Made by a program: the position numbers and the translations under genes. Positions 1 through 8,145 of a DNA stretch of 53,009 nucleotides are shown one piece after another. The notes under the pieces were generated by a model. The model was not told the DNA's origin and made no database searches. It worked only from the letters and a program-made list of their open reading frames with translations. The number at the start of each line of letters is the position of its first letter. Position 1 is the first letter of the stretch. Origin of the DNA: Legionella sp. km772 (GTDB lineage: Bacteria > Pseudomonadota > Gammaproteobacteria > Legionellales > Legionellaceae). The stretch covers positions 1 to 53,009 of the forward strand of contig NZ_RZGQ01000004.1 in assembly GCF_003989735.1 (NCBI RefSeq), read 5' to 3'.

Positions 1-116
1 AAACTCATTTAAATCACTTTGCTATTAAGTACAAATTGATTCTTAGAGCGAACCAGATTGCTTGGCAGGAGCTTAAAAATATGGCAGCTTAAAATTGACC
101 GTGCGTAACATGAGTT
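1..116 (+). mobile_element. Terminal fragment of an insertion sequence with the transposase C-terminus
   Basis: Bases 3-92 read as the last 29 codons of a protein ending in ILRANQIAWQELKNMAA and a TAA stop, the kind of basic, helical tail seen at the end of DDE transposases. The same 116 bases recur as an exact inverted copy at 52889-53004, which shows a mobile repeat rather than a unique gene. The IS edge lies near 113-116, because the two copies diverge at 117. The IS family cannot be named from this fragment. The element continues outside the window. Confidence 0.8.
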
Positions 117-1238
117 ATTATTAGGAGTGAGAGTTACATGTAAGCTGCTAAGACTCGCAGGAGCTCCGGTTACATTTAAACTTACAGTATTTTGCGCTAC
201 TTGCACACATTGAAAGCTAAGTTTAGTGCTTGGAGCGGTAGTGGCTGCGGTTAATTGGGTTGGGTTAAAAGTAGGGTTACAGTTATAGCCATTATATGAA
301 ATTGCCCCTGTGGAGAATTTATAGCTGCTACCTACTTTTAATTGCGATACAGTGGTTGTGCTATTCCAGCTTAGCGATTGAGATATGGAGGAGCCAGATT
401 GATTATCGCTTACTACAACAGTGGGTTGAGAGGTGTAACCTACAAGCTCATTAGGTAAGTTCTGCAAATTAATGGCAACTTTTCCGGTTTGTTGTACTAC
501 AGCATAACTTATGGTGGCATTGGATTGGTGCTTTGCGGTCACTGTAACTGTTGTGGGAGTCGCTGTACCTTGGTAGCTTCCACCAGAGTTATTGGTTATA
601 GTATCTGCCGCTAAATTATAAGTTCCTGGAGCTAAACTATTAAGAGTAGTACTGCTATTCCAAGGTAATTGCACGTCATTAATTTTTTGACCATTCATTG
701 TTACATGTACTAAAGCGTAATTTTGAGTGACATCCGAAGGTTTTGGGGTGGCATTTTTTAAAACGATGGAGCCAGTTGTATCAATGGGTGCATTCACATA
801 AACACTGGTTGTTCCCTCTATATGGGTATCACTATTGACGCCATATTTAATCTGAATCGATTTTCCTATCGGTAATTTAGTACTCACGCCTTGGTTAGTT
901 GGAAAATGCATGGTGAGAGTAGCTAGATAAGTACCATCACCTTGTTGTTGAGAGCTGATATTCAAATTATTATCTGGATAAGGTAAGGGTGAAAACTCCC
1001 CCCAAAAAGTGGTATTCAATGCAGCTTTATTTTTAAAACTTAAGCTCGTATTTTCAAAATCAACAGGTACTGTACAATTATTAGTTAATTTAAGGGTTAT
1101 ATTTTTCCAATATTGATCCCCACTAGCACTAAATTGAGGGGTGATGCAGGTAGTGGGTTGCACAGTAGAGGCTGATTGGGCAGTTATACTTGAAGTAAAT
1201 AAAATAATAGAGCTCAGGGCCAGGAGAGACGATCTCAT
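117..1238 (-). pseudogene. Secreted ChiA-like protein, 3' end cut off by an IS
   Basis: This is the N-terminal part of an exported protein. A GTG can be read at 1244, but ATG at 1238 sits 9 bases after AAGGA and starts the signal peptide directly (MRSSLLALSSIILFTSSITA). The mature part is rich in Ser, Thr and Asn. It has a first domain with paired Cys (TTCITPQF, NNCTVP) that looks like a carbohydrate-binding beta-sandwich, followed by two or three repeated domains sharing the pattern ALVHVTMNGQ / SQSLSW / KVG or LAPG plus tight turns. The arrangement resembles the N-terminal domains of the Legionella type II-secreted chitinase ChiA, but no GH18 catalytic domain is present. About 374 native residues remain. 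After TPNNN (near base 117) the frame runs antisense into the IS, adding 30-odd meaningless residues. The gene is therefore disrupted, unless the rest lies beyond the IS. The chitinase link is from memory of the family. Confidence 0.6.
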
Positions 1239-1244
1239 AATCAC

Positions 1245-1725
1245 GGTTCCTTATTAGTTAACGTGGTTCCACAAACTAGTTATCTAGATAACAACTATTG
1301 ATTAAAAAATGGTTACAATGCTAAAGTTTTCAAAAATAATGACGATTAATAAAGCAACTACCTGTTGAATAATTATATAATTAAAGCAAAAAATACCTAT
1401 TTTAGCAAAAAAAATTATCAAATAGGACAAGGGTAGAGGAGACGATTAATAGCAAAAATGTTATTAATTAATTAAAAAACAAGATCATAGCGGCAATAAA
1501 TTAAAACAATTAATAGTTAAAAATTTAATAATAAATGAGTGGAACGTTAGCAAAAAGAGAGGCAAAACATAATAAGGTGTTATACCAACGTTCTATGAGT
1601 TCGCCCAGTCGTGCGTTTATGCCTATTATTACCAGGACCGTAGGTTGGGCCGTTCGGCTCAACAATGGTATTGCAAGTCCCCAATCATAAACATGGATGA
1701 TTAAGGCCTGTTGAGCCGAACGGCC
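1245..1725. other. Gene-free AT-rich spacer with a palindrome and a REP-like inverted pair
   Basis: No convincing gene lies here. The part nearest the truncated secreted gene contains a perfect 14-base palindrome, GTTATCTAGATAAC, at 1279-1292, about 40 bases upstream of that gene's start, where an operator could sit. The stretch 1300-1540 is plain AT-rich DNA. The right part holds a GC-richer REP-like repeat at 1640-1665 and its inverted partner at 1704-1725. An open frame at 1525-1734 on the minus strand runs through the repeats and has no coding character. Confidence 0.5.
1640..1665 (+). repeat. REP-like element (intact arm)
   Basis: The repeat reads GTAGGTTGGGCCGTTCGGCT followed by CAACAA. 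Its reverse complement matches 25 of 26 bases of the sequence obtained by joining the left IS4 flank (ending 1725) to the right flank (from 3204). The two arms thus formed an inverted REP-like pair before the IS4-type element inserted into the second arm. Confidence 0.6.
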
Positions 1726-1744
1726 TAATGGCACTACCTTAAGC
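1724..1744 (+). repeat. Left terminal inverted repeat of the IS4-type element
   Basis: These 21 bases are perfectly complementary to 3173-3193. The outermost CC may belong to the REP target rather than to the element. Confidence 0.85.
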
Positions 1745-3191
1745 AGTTGAAGCTAAGAAATACTATACAAGACATTGAAAAACAAAAGAAATCAGTTTCC
1801 TTTTTAGATATGATTGTTTTGCGAAGAACCATCACCCTAAGACAAGGAAACTGATAATGCAGTGTAAACAAAACAAAATCACAGTTCAAATAAAAACACT
1901 TAAAACACAGCTACAGACAAGTAAAGGAAGCCATTTTTTAACCACCATTCTAAATCTAGAATGTTGCCAAGCCCTAATACAATCCAGTGGAGCAATTCGA
2001 GAGCGGATTTATACTCCTTTTCAGGTACTACGTAGTTTTTTAAAACAAGTTCTTGCCCCGGACCATTCCTGTAGCAATGCAGTGATGAGCCTTGCTGCAG
2101 AACGACTTAATAATGGTAATAAGGCCATTAGCATCAATACAGGACCGTATGTGAAGGCAAGAAAAAGGTTGTCTGAAGAACTGCCTCATGAGTTAGTCAA
2201 AACGCTTGGAAATAAATCATTGAAACAGATGAGTAATGCATGGAAGCCCTTTAAGCGTGAAGTCAAACTGGTGGATGGCACGACAGTTCAAATGCCTGAT
2301 CCAAAAGCTAACAACAAGACATTTCCAAAGCATGCCAATAAAAAGAAGGGCATTGGCTTTCCCTTGGCTCGAATCGTAGCTGTTTTATCGCTGACTACAG
2401 GTGCAGTAATGGATTATGCCATAGCAGCTTATAAAGGGAAAGGAACAGGAGAGATTACCTTATTAAAAACAATATTAGGATGTATATCCAAGCAAATGAT
2501 CTCCTGATAGCCGATCGCTTATACTGTAATTTTTTCTTAGTCTATGACCTTATGCGCCAACAGGCTGATTTGGTTGTTCCGGGGCACAACCAACGCCGAT
2601 ATGACTTTCGCAAAGGCCATCGCCTAAGTAAAAAGGAACATATTGTTACATGGATAAAGCCAAGAAAACCTTTAGGAATGTCTCAGAAAATCAAAGAGCT
2701 TTTATCACTCTATTAAAGGCGATGGGAGGCAGAAATACATTTACACTCGATTAAAACCATTATGGGAATGGATAAACTCTCTTGTAAATCACCCGATATG
2801 GTAAGAAAAGAAATCGGAGTTTATTTTTTGGCTTATACCATCATTCGTTATGTGATGGCTGATGCAGCAAGACACCATCAAGTATCCCCCAGATATATTA
2901 GTTTTAAAGGAGCCCTTCAATTGAACAATGAATTTATGCCTTATTTAGCAGCTTGTTCCAGTCAAACGAAATGGCTAAGGCTTTATAATCAGCTGTTAGG
3001 TCTCATTGTCGCCAAAAAAATAGGTAATAGGCCGGGGAGGTGTGAGCCTAGAGCGATAAGGCTTCAACCAAAATCTTATCCCATTCTAAGAGCGTCTCGA
3101 AAAATGGAACAGCTTAAGTTACGAAGAAAACAAGCAAGAAAAAATAAGCGGCTCGAAAATGAATATCTTGCCGCTTAAGGTAGTGCCATTA
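1726..3191 (+). mobile_element. Decayed IS4-family insertion sequence
   Basis: The element is bounded by perfect terminal inverted repeats: TAATGGCACTACCTTAAGC at the left and its reverse complement at the right, extending to 21 matched bases if the flanking CC/GG is counted. The 12 bases outside each end (AGCCGAACGGCC at 1714-1725 and GGCCCAACGGCC at 3192-3203) agree at 10 positions and look like an aged target-site duplication of the length usual for IS4. The single transposase gene inside is broken. The element is about 1.47 kb, a normal IS4 size. Confidence 0.85.
1857..3178 (+). pseudogene. IS4-family transposase, inactivated
   Basis: Three lesions are visible. (1) An intact N-terminal part (1857 to about 2480) contains the first catalytic Asp in VKLVDGTTVQMPD. 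(2) A frameshift between about 2480 and 2493 moves the reading into the next frame, where the second Asp is found in NDLLIADRLYC and an HQRR-like motif (GHNQRRYDFRKG) follows. (3) After GMSQKIKEL several tens of residues expected in this family are missing. The frame resumes at LSLY, a TAA (2714-2716) replaces what is probably a Lys codon, and then comes RRWEAEIHLHSIK. Allowing for that codon this is the Y-(2)-R-(3)-E-(6)-K signature carrying the catalytic Glu. The C-terminal part then runs to 3178 in the same frame. The gene cannot make an active enzyme. The size of the internal deletion (perhaps 40-60 codons) is an estimate from family knowledge. Confidence 0.88.
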
Positions 3192-3193
3192 GG
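3173..3193 (-). repeat. Right terminal inverted repeat of the IS4-type element
   Basis: It overlaps the last codons of the transposase remnant (TAA at 3176-3178) and pairs perfectly with 1724-1744. Confidence 0.85.
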
Positions 3194-3205
3194 CCCAACG
3201 GCCCA

Positions 3206-3263
3206 ACCTACAAAATGGCGCAGTATACATCAGTAGGTGAACCTTTGTGAGGAATAAGTAGGT
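3206..3263 (+). repeat. Degenerate copy of the neighbouring MITE-like repeat
   Basis: The stretch GGCGCAGTATACATCAGTAG followed by GTGAACCTTTGTGAGG parallels AAGCGCAGCATACATCAGTA followed by TGTGAGCATTTTGAGG at about 3326-3361. It appears to be an older copy that has lost its matching outer arms. Confidence 0.45.
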
Positions 3264-3302
3264 CCCAGAAAGTAAGCTGAACGGGTTGGATTTGAGTGTA
3301 GG

Positions 3303-3378
3303 TTGGACAAATTATCCTGTCGAAAAAGCGCAGCATACATCAGTATGTGAGCATTTTGAGGCAGAATAATTTGTCCAA
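3303..3378. repeat. MITE-like palindromic repeat
   Basis: The outer arms TTGGACAAATTAT (3303-3315) and ATAATTTGTCCAA (3366-3378) are perfect 13-base inverted repeats. An inner short stem, CATAC/GTATG, lies around ATCA. The whole 76-base unit codes for nothing obvious and would fold into a branched hairpin in RNA. It is flanked on the left by GTAGG, the same start as the REP-like element at 1640. Confidence 0.55.
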
Positions 3379-3403
3379 GATGCACCAAAGACAACACGTT
3401 CAG

Positions 3404-3430
3404 AAAAAAAATCCCGGAACAAGCCCGGGA
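3404..3430 (-). terminator. Rho-independent terminator of the Bax-inhibitor-1 gene
   Basis: On the minus strand a stem TCCCGG/CCGGGA (3425-3430 with 3412-3417) with a 7-base loop is followed by eight T. It lies about 22 bases past the stop codon at 3453. Confidence 0.85.
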
Positions 3431-3452
3431 CTCAGGTAGAGGAGACAGCTAA

Positions 3453-4127
3453 TTAATCGCGGCCAGAAAATGCACTTAAAATATTTAAGAGGCTTACGAA
3501 TAAATTATAAATCGACACATACAAACCAACTGTTGCACTAATGTAGTTAGTCTCACCGCCATGGATAATTTCACTTGTTTGGAATAGAATTAATCCCGAT
3601 GAAATTAAAATAAAGGCAGCTGAAATTGCTAATTGAAGCGCAGGAATTTGGAAAAAGATCCCCGCTATCATCGCGAGTACAGCTAACATGGTGCCTACAA
3701 ATAAGAAGCCGCCTAAGAAACTAAAGTCCTTTCTGCTAGTCAGGGCATAACCAGACAAGCCAAAGAAAATCATACCAGTACCGCCTAAAGCAGTGGCCAC
3801 GATTTGATGTCCATTAGCAAAACCTGTTATGTAATAATTTAAAACAGGGCCTAAGGTATAGCCTAAAAAGCCAGTAAAAGCAAAAGTACTTACTAAGCCC
3901 CAAATACTATTTCTAGTAGCTTGGGTTAGAAACATTAAACCATAGACACCCACAATCATTAATAATGGGTTCATTGGTCTAGCACCCGTTGCAAAGGCTA
4001 CATAAGCCATAAGGGTACTAAATAAAAAGGTTAAACCTAGTAGTAAATAAGTATTTCTTAATACTCTGTTTGTAGAAATCACAGAATCACTACGGCGAGT
4101 AATAATGTTCACTTCGTTTCGGTTCAT
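3453..4127 (-). CDS. Bax inhibitor-1 (YccA/YbhL) family membrane protein
   Basis: This is a 224-residue inner-membrane protein with about seven hydrophobic helices, starting around residue 26 (NTYLLLGLTFLFSTLMAYVA) and ending with LYVSIYNLFVSLLNILSAFSGRD, the typical tail of the bacterial YccA/YbhL branch. Members form a seven-helix fold that leaks Ca2+ or protons. In E. coli YccA interacts with the FtsH protease and protects SecY. The start ATG has GGAG about 10 bases upstream. The gene stands alone, with its own terminator downstream and divergent from the amidase gene to its right. Nothing is unusual in length. Confidence 0.9.
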   Translation of the reverse strand: MNRNEVNIITRRSDSVISTNRVLRNTYLLLGLTFLFSTLMAYVAFATGARPMNPLLMIVGVYGLMFLTQATRNSIWGLVSTFAFTGFLGYTLGPVLNYYITGFANGHQIVATALGGTGMIFFGLSGYALTSRKDFSFLGGFLFVGTMLAVLAMIAGIFFQIPALQLAISAAFILISSGLILFQTSEIIHGGETNYISATVGLYVSIYNLFVSLLNILSAFSGRD

Positions 4128-4305
4128 TGTCTTAGAACTCCATATTGTTTAATATTATATTAGCATATATGTAGACAAGTTGCTCATATTTCAAGTATGT
4201 CTACTAATTATATTTTTTATAAGTGCGAACTTGTATTTATGCCTAGCTTAAGGATACCAGCAACTCTTATTATTAGGAAGAAAGGATGATATTGTCAATT
4301 TTGTT

Positions 4306-4335
4306 TTGGGCTTCGCAATCGCTCTGTAGTATGAT
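4306..4335 (+). promoter_or_regulatory. Candidate promoter of the nitrilase-family gene
   Basis: TTGGGC (4306-4311) and TATGAT (4330-4335) are separated by 18 bases, about 30 bases before the start codon. The match is reasonable but found by eye only. Confidence 0.4.
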
Positions 4336-4345
4336 TATTATCATC
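4327..4345 (+). promoter_or_regulatory. Fur-box-like sequence overlapping the -10
   Basis: TAGTATGATTATTATCATC matches 13 of 19 positions of the classical Fur consensus and covers the -10 hexamer, the geometry of an iron-responsive operator. AT-rich DNA gives such scores by chance fairly often. Confidence 0.25.
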
Positions 4346-4362
4346 AACTTAAGGACTTGGAT

Positions 4363-5166
4363 ATGCAAAAAGTAGGACTAATACAAATGACTTCCTCTAC
4401 AAAGGTTGAGGAAAATTTAGCGTTTGTTGAAAAAATGATGATGCAAGCTCATCAAGAATCACTGTCTCTAGTATCTTTACCCGAAAATTTTGCATGTATG
4501 GGAATTAATGATGATAAGTTTCGAGTGGCTGAAACTTACGGTCAAGGCCCTATTCAAGAAAAAATGAGCCAATTTGCCAAACGTTTCAATTTGTGGATCA
4601 TTGCCGGCACTGTTCCTATAAAAACCTCGGGAAGAAAAGTACGCTCAACCAGTATTGTCTTTGACAATAAAGGGCAGCATGTAACACGGTATGACAAAAT
4701 TCATTTATTTGATGTTCGCGTTTCTGATAGAGAAGCCCATAAAGAATCCAATGATATTGAGCCCGGAAAAGATGTGGTGGTTGTTGATACCCCTGTTGGA
4801 AAAATAGGGTTAACTGTATGCTATGATCTGCGCTTTGCTGAACTTTATCAAAAGTTATTATTTAAAGGTGCTGAGATATTTTCAGTACCTTCTGCGTTTA
4901 CAGCAATTACAGGACACGCACACTGGGAGCTTTTACTCAGAGCTAGAGCTGTTGAGAATTTAAGTTTCGTTTTAGCTGCTAATCAATGCGGCCACCATGA
5001 AAATGGTCGCGATACTTATGGTCATAGTATGGTGGTTGAACCTTGGGGTAAGATTGTGGCGCAGAAAAAAACAGGAATAGGTTTGATAACTGCAGATATC
5101 GATTTACAAAGGCTTAAACAGTTAAGAGAACAATTCCCTTGCATTGAGCACCATGTTTTAAAATAA
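4363..5166 (+). CDS. Carbon-nitrogen hydrolase, Nit1-like (deaminated glutathione amidase type)
   Basis: This is a 267-residue cytosolic amidase of the nitrilase superfamily. The catalytic triad is visible as Glu41 (SLPENF), Lys112 (YDKIHLFD) and Cys153 (TVCYDLRF). The CYDLRF form, the YDKIHLFDV motif and the short length fit the Nit1 branch, which hydrolyses deaminated glutathione as metabolite repair. The substrate is inferred, since omega-amidases look alike. A TTG at 4357 could extend the protein by two residues, but ATG at 4363 lies 7 bases after AAGGA and is preferred. It is 60 bases upstream of tldD on the same strand, a common gammaproteobacterial pairing, so the two are probably co-transcribed. 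Confidence 0.88.
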   Translation: MQKVGLIQMTSSTKVEENLAFVEKMMMQAHQESLSLVSLPENFACMGINDDKFRVAETYGQGPIQEKMSQFAKRFNLWIIAGTVPIKTSGRKVRSTSIVFDNKGQHVTRYDKIHLFDVRVSDREAHKESNDIEPGKDVVVVDTPVGKIGLTVCYDLRFAELYQKLLFKGAEIFSVPSAFTAITGHAHWELLLRARAVENLSFVLAANQCGHHENGRDTYGHSMVVEPWGKIVAQKKTGIGLITADIDLQRLKQLREQFPCIEHHVLK

Positions 5167-5226
5167 GCATTTTTTGCTGCTAAAATAACACTAATAATAA
5201 TGAATTTTATTTATAAAGGTATTTAA

Positions 5227-6669
5227 ATGAGCCAATCCCTTACCATTGCCAAACAAATGTTACTAGAACCCAACTCTTTAGATGAGCAGAGTATAGAAAA
5301 ACTATTTAAAACAATGATGAACCATCACATTGATGATGCTGATTTATATTTTCAAAGCTGTAATTATGAATCCTGGTATTTAGAAGACTCAGAAGTAAAA
5401 AGCGGTAGTTATTCTTTGGATAAGGGGGTAGGGATACGTGCCGTAAGTGGTGATAAGACAGGCTTTGCTTATTGTGACGATATTGTTTTGCCCTCCATGC
5501 TACGGGCAGCAGATGCAGCTCGTTCTATAGCCTTAGTGGGTTCGAAAACGACAAAACCCATCCATGTTTCTACCTCGCCTACGCAACGTTATCAAGGTCT
5601 AAATCCTATTGAAACAATGAATAAGCAAGAAAAAATTGCTTTACTAGAAGCTATCGACAAAGAAGCTAGAAGACTTGATCCTCGTGTTATTCAAGTAAAT
5701 GCTTCTTTAAGTGGTTGTTATGAAGTAGTAATGGTTGCGGCAATGAATGGACAGATGGTTGCTGATGTAAGACCCTTAGTCAGTGTAAATGTAAGTGTAA
5801 TTGTTGAAGATAAAAATGGGAGAAGAGAATCCGCGCGCACCGGCGGTGGTGGACGGGTTGCTTATTCTTATTTTTTACAAAAAGAACATGCCTTATTGTA
5901 TGCCAGGGAAGCGGTGCGTGAAGCCCTAATTAACTTAGAAGCACAACCAGCACCTGCAGGAACTATGCCTGTGGTTTTGGGCCCTGGTTGGCCAGGGGTT
6001 TTATTACATGAGGCAGTAGGCCACGGTTTAGAAGGGGACTTTAATCGTAAGGGCTTATCTGCCTTTTCGGGGCGAATGGGGCAACAAGTAGCAGCTCCAG
6101 GAGTAACCGTAGTTGACGATGGTACTTTGGCGGATCGCCGGGGTTCCTTGACTATTGATGATGAAGGTACTCCATCCCAATGTACCACCCTAATTGATAA
6201 TGGCGTTCTAGTAAATTACATGCAAGATAAGCTCAATGCTAAATTAATGGGTATGAAATCTACCGGAAATTGCCGTCGTGAATCCTATGCTCATATCCCA
6301 ATGCCCCGCATGACCAATACTTATATGTTGGCTGGAAACCATGATCCTGAAGAGATTATAAAATCAGTAAAAAACGGTTTATATGCGGTTAATTTTGGCG
6401 GCGGTCAAGTGGATATCACTTCAGGTCAATTTGTCTTTTCTGCCAGTGAGGCTTATTTAATTGAAAATGGTAAAGTCACTAAACCGGTTAAAGGAGCTAC
6501 TTTAATTGGTAATGGTCCGGAGGTGATGAAGAAAATATCCATGATTGGCAATGACTTAGCTTTAGATAGGGGAATTGGCGTGTGTGGAAAAGATGGGCAA
6601 TCTGTACCTGTGGGTGTGGGACAGCCTACTTTAAAAATTGATGCCTTGACCGTCGGTGGAACCAATTAA
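5227..6669 (+). CDS. tldD: Metalloprotease subunit TldD
   Basis: This is a 480-residue TldD-family protein. TldD and PmbA/TldE form a heterodimeric metalloprotease that degrades unfolded peptides and processes peptides such as microcin B17, and it influences CcdA turnover. The zinc-binding HEAVGH motif is at residues 261-266, followed by [10 protein letters not shown]. The C-terminal glycine-rich core ([20 protein letters not shown]) is typical, and the length equals that of E. coli TldD (481). The start follows AAAGG with normal spacing. No pmbA is in the window, as usual for this pair. It probably shares a transcript with the amidase upstream. Confidence 0.95.
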   Translation: MSQSLTIAKQMLLEPNSLDEQSIEKLFKTMMNHHIDDADLYFQSCNYESWYLEDSEVKSGSYSLDKGVGIRAVSGDKTGFAYCDDIVLPSMLRAADAARSIALVGSKTTKPIHVSTSPTQRYQGLNPIETMNKQEKIALLEAIDKEARRLDPRVIQVNASLSGCYEVVMVAAMNGQMVADVRPLVSVNVSVIVEDKNGRRESARTGGGGRVAYSYFLQKEHALLYAREAVREALINLEAQPAPAGTMPVVLGPGWPGVLLHEAVGHGLEGDFNRKGLSAFSGRMGQQVAAPGVTVVDDGTLADRRGSLTIDDEGTPSQCTTLIDNGVLVNYMQDKLNAKLMGMKSTGNCRRESYAHIPMPRMTNTYMLAGNHDPEEIIKSVKNGLYAVNFGGGQVDITSGQFVFSASEAYLIENGKVTKPVKGATLIGNGPEVMKKISMIGNDLALDRGIGVCGKDGQSVPVGVGQPTLKIDALTVGGTN

Positions 6670-6705
6670 ACGAATAAACTATCGCCTCCCTAGTTTCCAA
6701 TTTTT

Positions 6706-6737
6706 CGAGGTGCCCATGGTATACCATCGGCACCTCG
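6706..6737. terminator. Stem-loop between convergent tldD and the CsiV-like gene
   Basis: CGAGGTGCC (6706-6714) pairs with GGCACCTCG (6729-6737). After one C:C mismatch, five more pairs (ATGGT/ACCAT) nearly close the loop. There is no T-run on the downstream side in either direction, so it is a stable RNA end or pause structure rather than a textbook terminator. Confidence 0.5.
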
Positions 6738-6755
6738 CATAAGCTAACTATCAAT

Positions 6756-7301
6756 TTACCCCACTTGCTGAATCTTCACTACCATTCCCACATAGGGATT
6801 ATCAAGGTAATAGATTTTCCCCTCCTCAATACGTTGTTTTTGAGAGACAGTAAATGCAGCGCTTGGATCACTCGGAGGTGAAAATTGTAACCTTGCATCG
6901 AATGAATAATAACTTCCTTGCTCTACTTGTATGGTGCCCTGCATGAGCCAACCTTTATTGTTGGTTCGCGGAAGAGCCACTTTTTCTTGTTTTTTTGCGC
7001 TTTGTCGCCAGCTGTATTGGGCAAGTACCCTAAATTGTGATTTGCGGTTTAACAAATAATATTCGTCGTGCAAGCTTGATTGGGACGGTGGCAGAAGGGT
7101 ATAAAGCTTCGCTGTTTTTATGGTGCTAGAAGTTAAGGTTAGAGCTTTTTTATCTATAGGTAAGAAAGGTAGATGCAGATCCTGAAGTTCATTCGTATTT
7201 TGGGGGTGGGCAAATAAGATTAAGTCAATTTGGTAGGTGCCTTTAGCGAGGCTTAAACCACAATAAATAAGAGTAATAAGGGCTAAAATAACTCGATACA
7301 T
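6756..7301 (-). CDS. csiV: CsiV-like periplasmic protein
   Basis: This is a short exported protein (181 residues from ATG 7301) with signal peptide MYRVILALITLIYCGLSLAK and then YQIDLILFAHPQ, the opening strand typical of the CsiV family (peptidoglycan-binding protein needed for cell-shape integrity in Vibrio and relatives). The rest is a beta-rich domain (RVLAQYSWRQ, SYYSFDARLQF) ending in DNPYVGMVVKI. An ATG at 7307 is also in frame, but the purine-rich AAGAAG is only 3 bases from it and 9 from ATG 7301, so the latter is preferred. The gene converges on tldD. The family call rests on overall pattern, without a decisive motif. Confidence 0.65.
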   Translation of the reverse strand: MYRVILALITLIYCGLSLAKGTYQIDLILFAHPQNTNELQDLHLPFLPIDKKALTLTSSTIKTAKLYTLLPPSQSSLHDEYYLLNRKSQFRVLAQYSWRQSAKKQEKVALPRTNNKGWLMQGTIQVEQGSYYSFDARLQFSPPSDPSAAFTVSQKQRIEEGKIYYLDNPYVGMVVKIQQVG

Positions 7302-7489
7302 AATCATCGCTTCTTGTGTTTTTTAGTGCATTATACTTATCTCTTTTTAATAAGCCAAAATAATTAAAGAGGAAACTATAGCGGCATCAGCAGTGATGAA
7401 GGGATGAAATCGTTATTAAAATTTGCTAAGAAATAATAGGTGCTCATTAAACCGCATACATTTGGACCAGAGCAAGCTACCTCAAAGCC

Positions 7490-8140
7490 TTAATTTTTAT
7501 AGGTCTGGTATAGTGTTTTCCAGGCCATAGGCTCTCTAGTTGCTTCATAGGCGGCTTTAATTTCTTGGGCAGTTTTTGCAATTGATAAATGGGTATTATC
7601 AATGGAAAAATCATAGATCATATTTTCATGAGTCATTATGGCACTCGTACGATTCCACCCCCCTGGGCGTCCATTACCAACTATATCATCGCTCCCTGCA
7701 TTACTGCTTCGTTGTAATTCCCGGCGCACTCCTTCTTCATCGGAAACAAACATTCCAACATAAAAGACGTGATAGGGAATAAAAACATCTAAAGCGCTGC
7801 GGAACCATTTAGAAGACCAAAAAAGTTGATCAGAAACGACATTAATTCCAGCGTCTAAATAAGCACTAATAGAGCGATAAGAGGTAAAAATAACCTTATC
7901 TAGCAAAGGGCCTGTTGCAATGTCATAATATTCTAAACCTTCTTGAATGTATTTTCGAGCCGTAAAATAACTGGGCTCAATCGTAGACATATTATTTTGT
8001 TTAGGAGGGGTAGCTTGAGAATAGACATCCAGTCCTAATAAAATAAATTGCTCTTCAAATAAATCTTGCAGCGCCCGACAGGTACTGGTTTTTCCGCAAC
8101 TGGACGAACCATTTAAAATAATTAATTTTCCGGTTTTCAT
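7490..8140 (-). CDS. P-loop phosphotransferase, chloramphenicol phosphotransferase-like
   Basis: This 216-residue soluble protein has a Walker A motif, GSSSCGKT (residues 11-18), directly after the first beta strand. It continues with ALQDLFEEQFILLGLDVY and, later, GINVVSDQLFW, the second acidic strand. The layout matches the CPT-like family, which includes the Streptomyces enzyme that phosphorylates chloramphenicol on its 3-hydroxyl and many housekeeping-like relatives of unknown substrate. The start lies only 5 bases after the stop of the flavoprotein gene upstream, so they form a two-gene operon, with the GGTAA ribosome site inside the previous gene's end. Whether it acts on an antibiotic, a nucleoside or a sugar cannot be told from the sequence. 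Confidence 0.75.
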   Translation of the reverse strand: MKTGKLIILNGSSSCGKTSTCRALQDLFEEQFILLGLDVYSQATPPKQNNMSTIEPSYFTARKYIQEGLEYYDIATGPLLDKVIFTSYRSISAYLDAGINVVSDQLFWSSKWFRSALDVFIPYHVFYVGMFVSDEEGVRRELQRSSNAGSDDIVGNGRPGGWNRTSAIMTHENMIYDFSIDNTHLSIAKTAQEIKAAYEATREPMAWKTLYQTYKN

Positions 8141-8145
8141 TTGAA

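Noticed and set aside
1525-1734. 69-codon minus-strand frame
   Set aside because: It runs across the REP-like inverted pair and the IS4 left end, has no ribosome site and no protein-like features.
5868-6188. Minus-strand frame inside tldD
   Set aside because: It lies wholly within a well-supported gene and has low-complexity Pro/Lys/Ser content expected from antisense reading.
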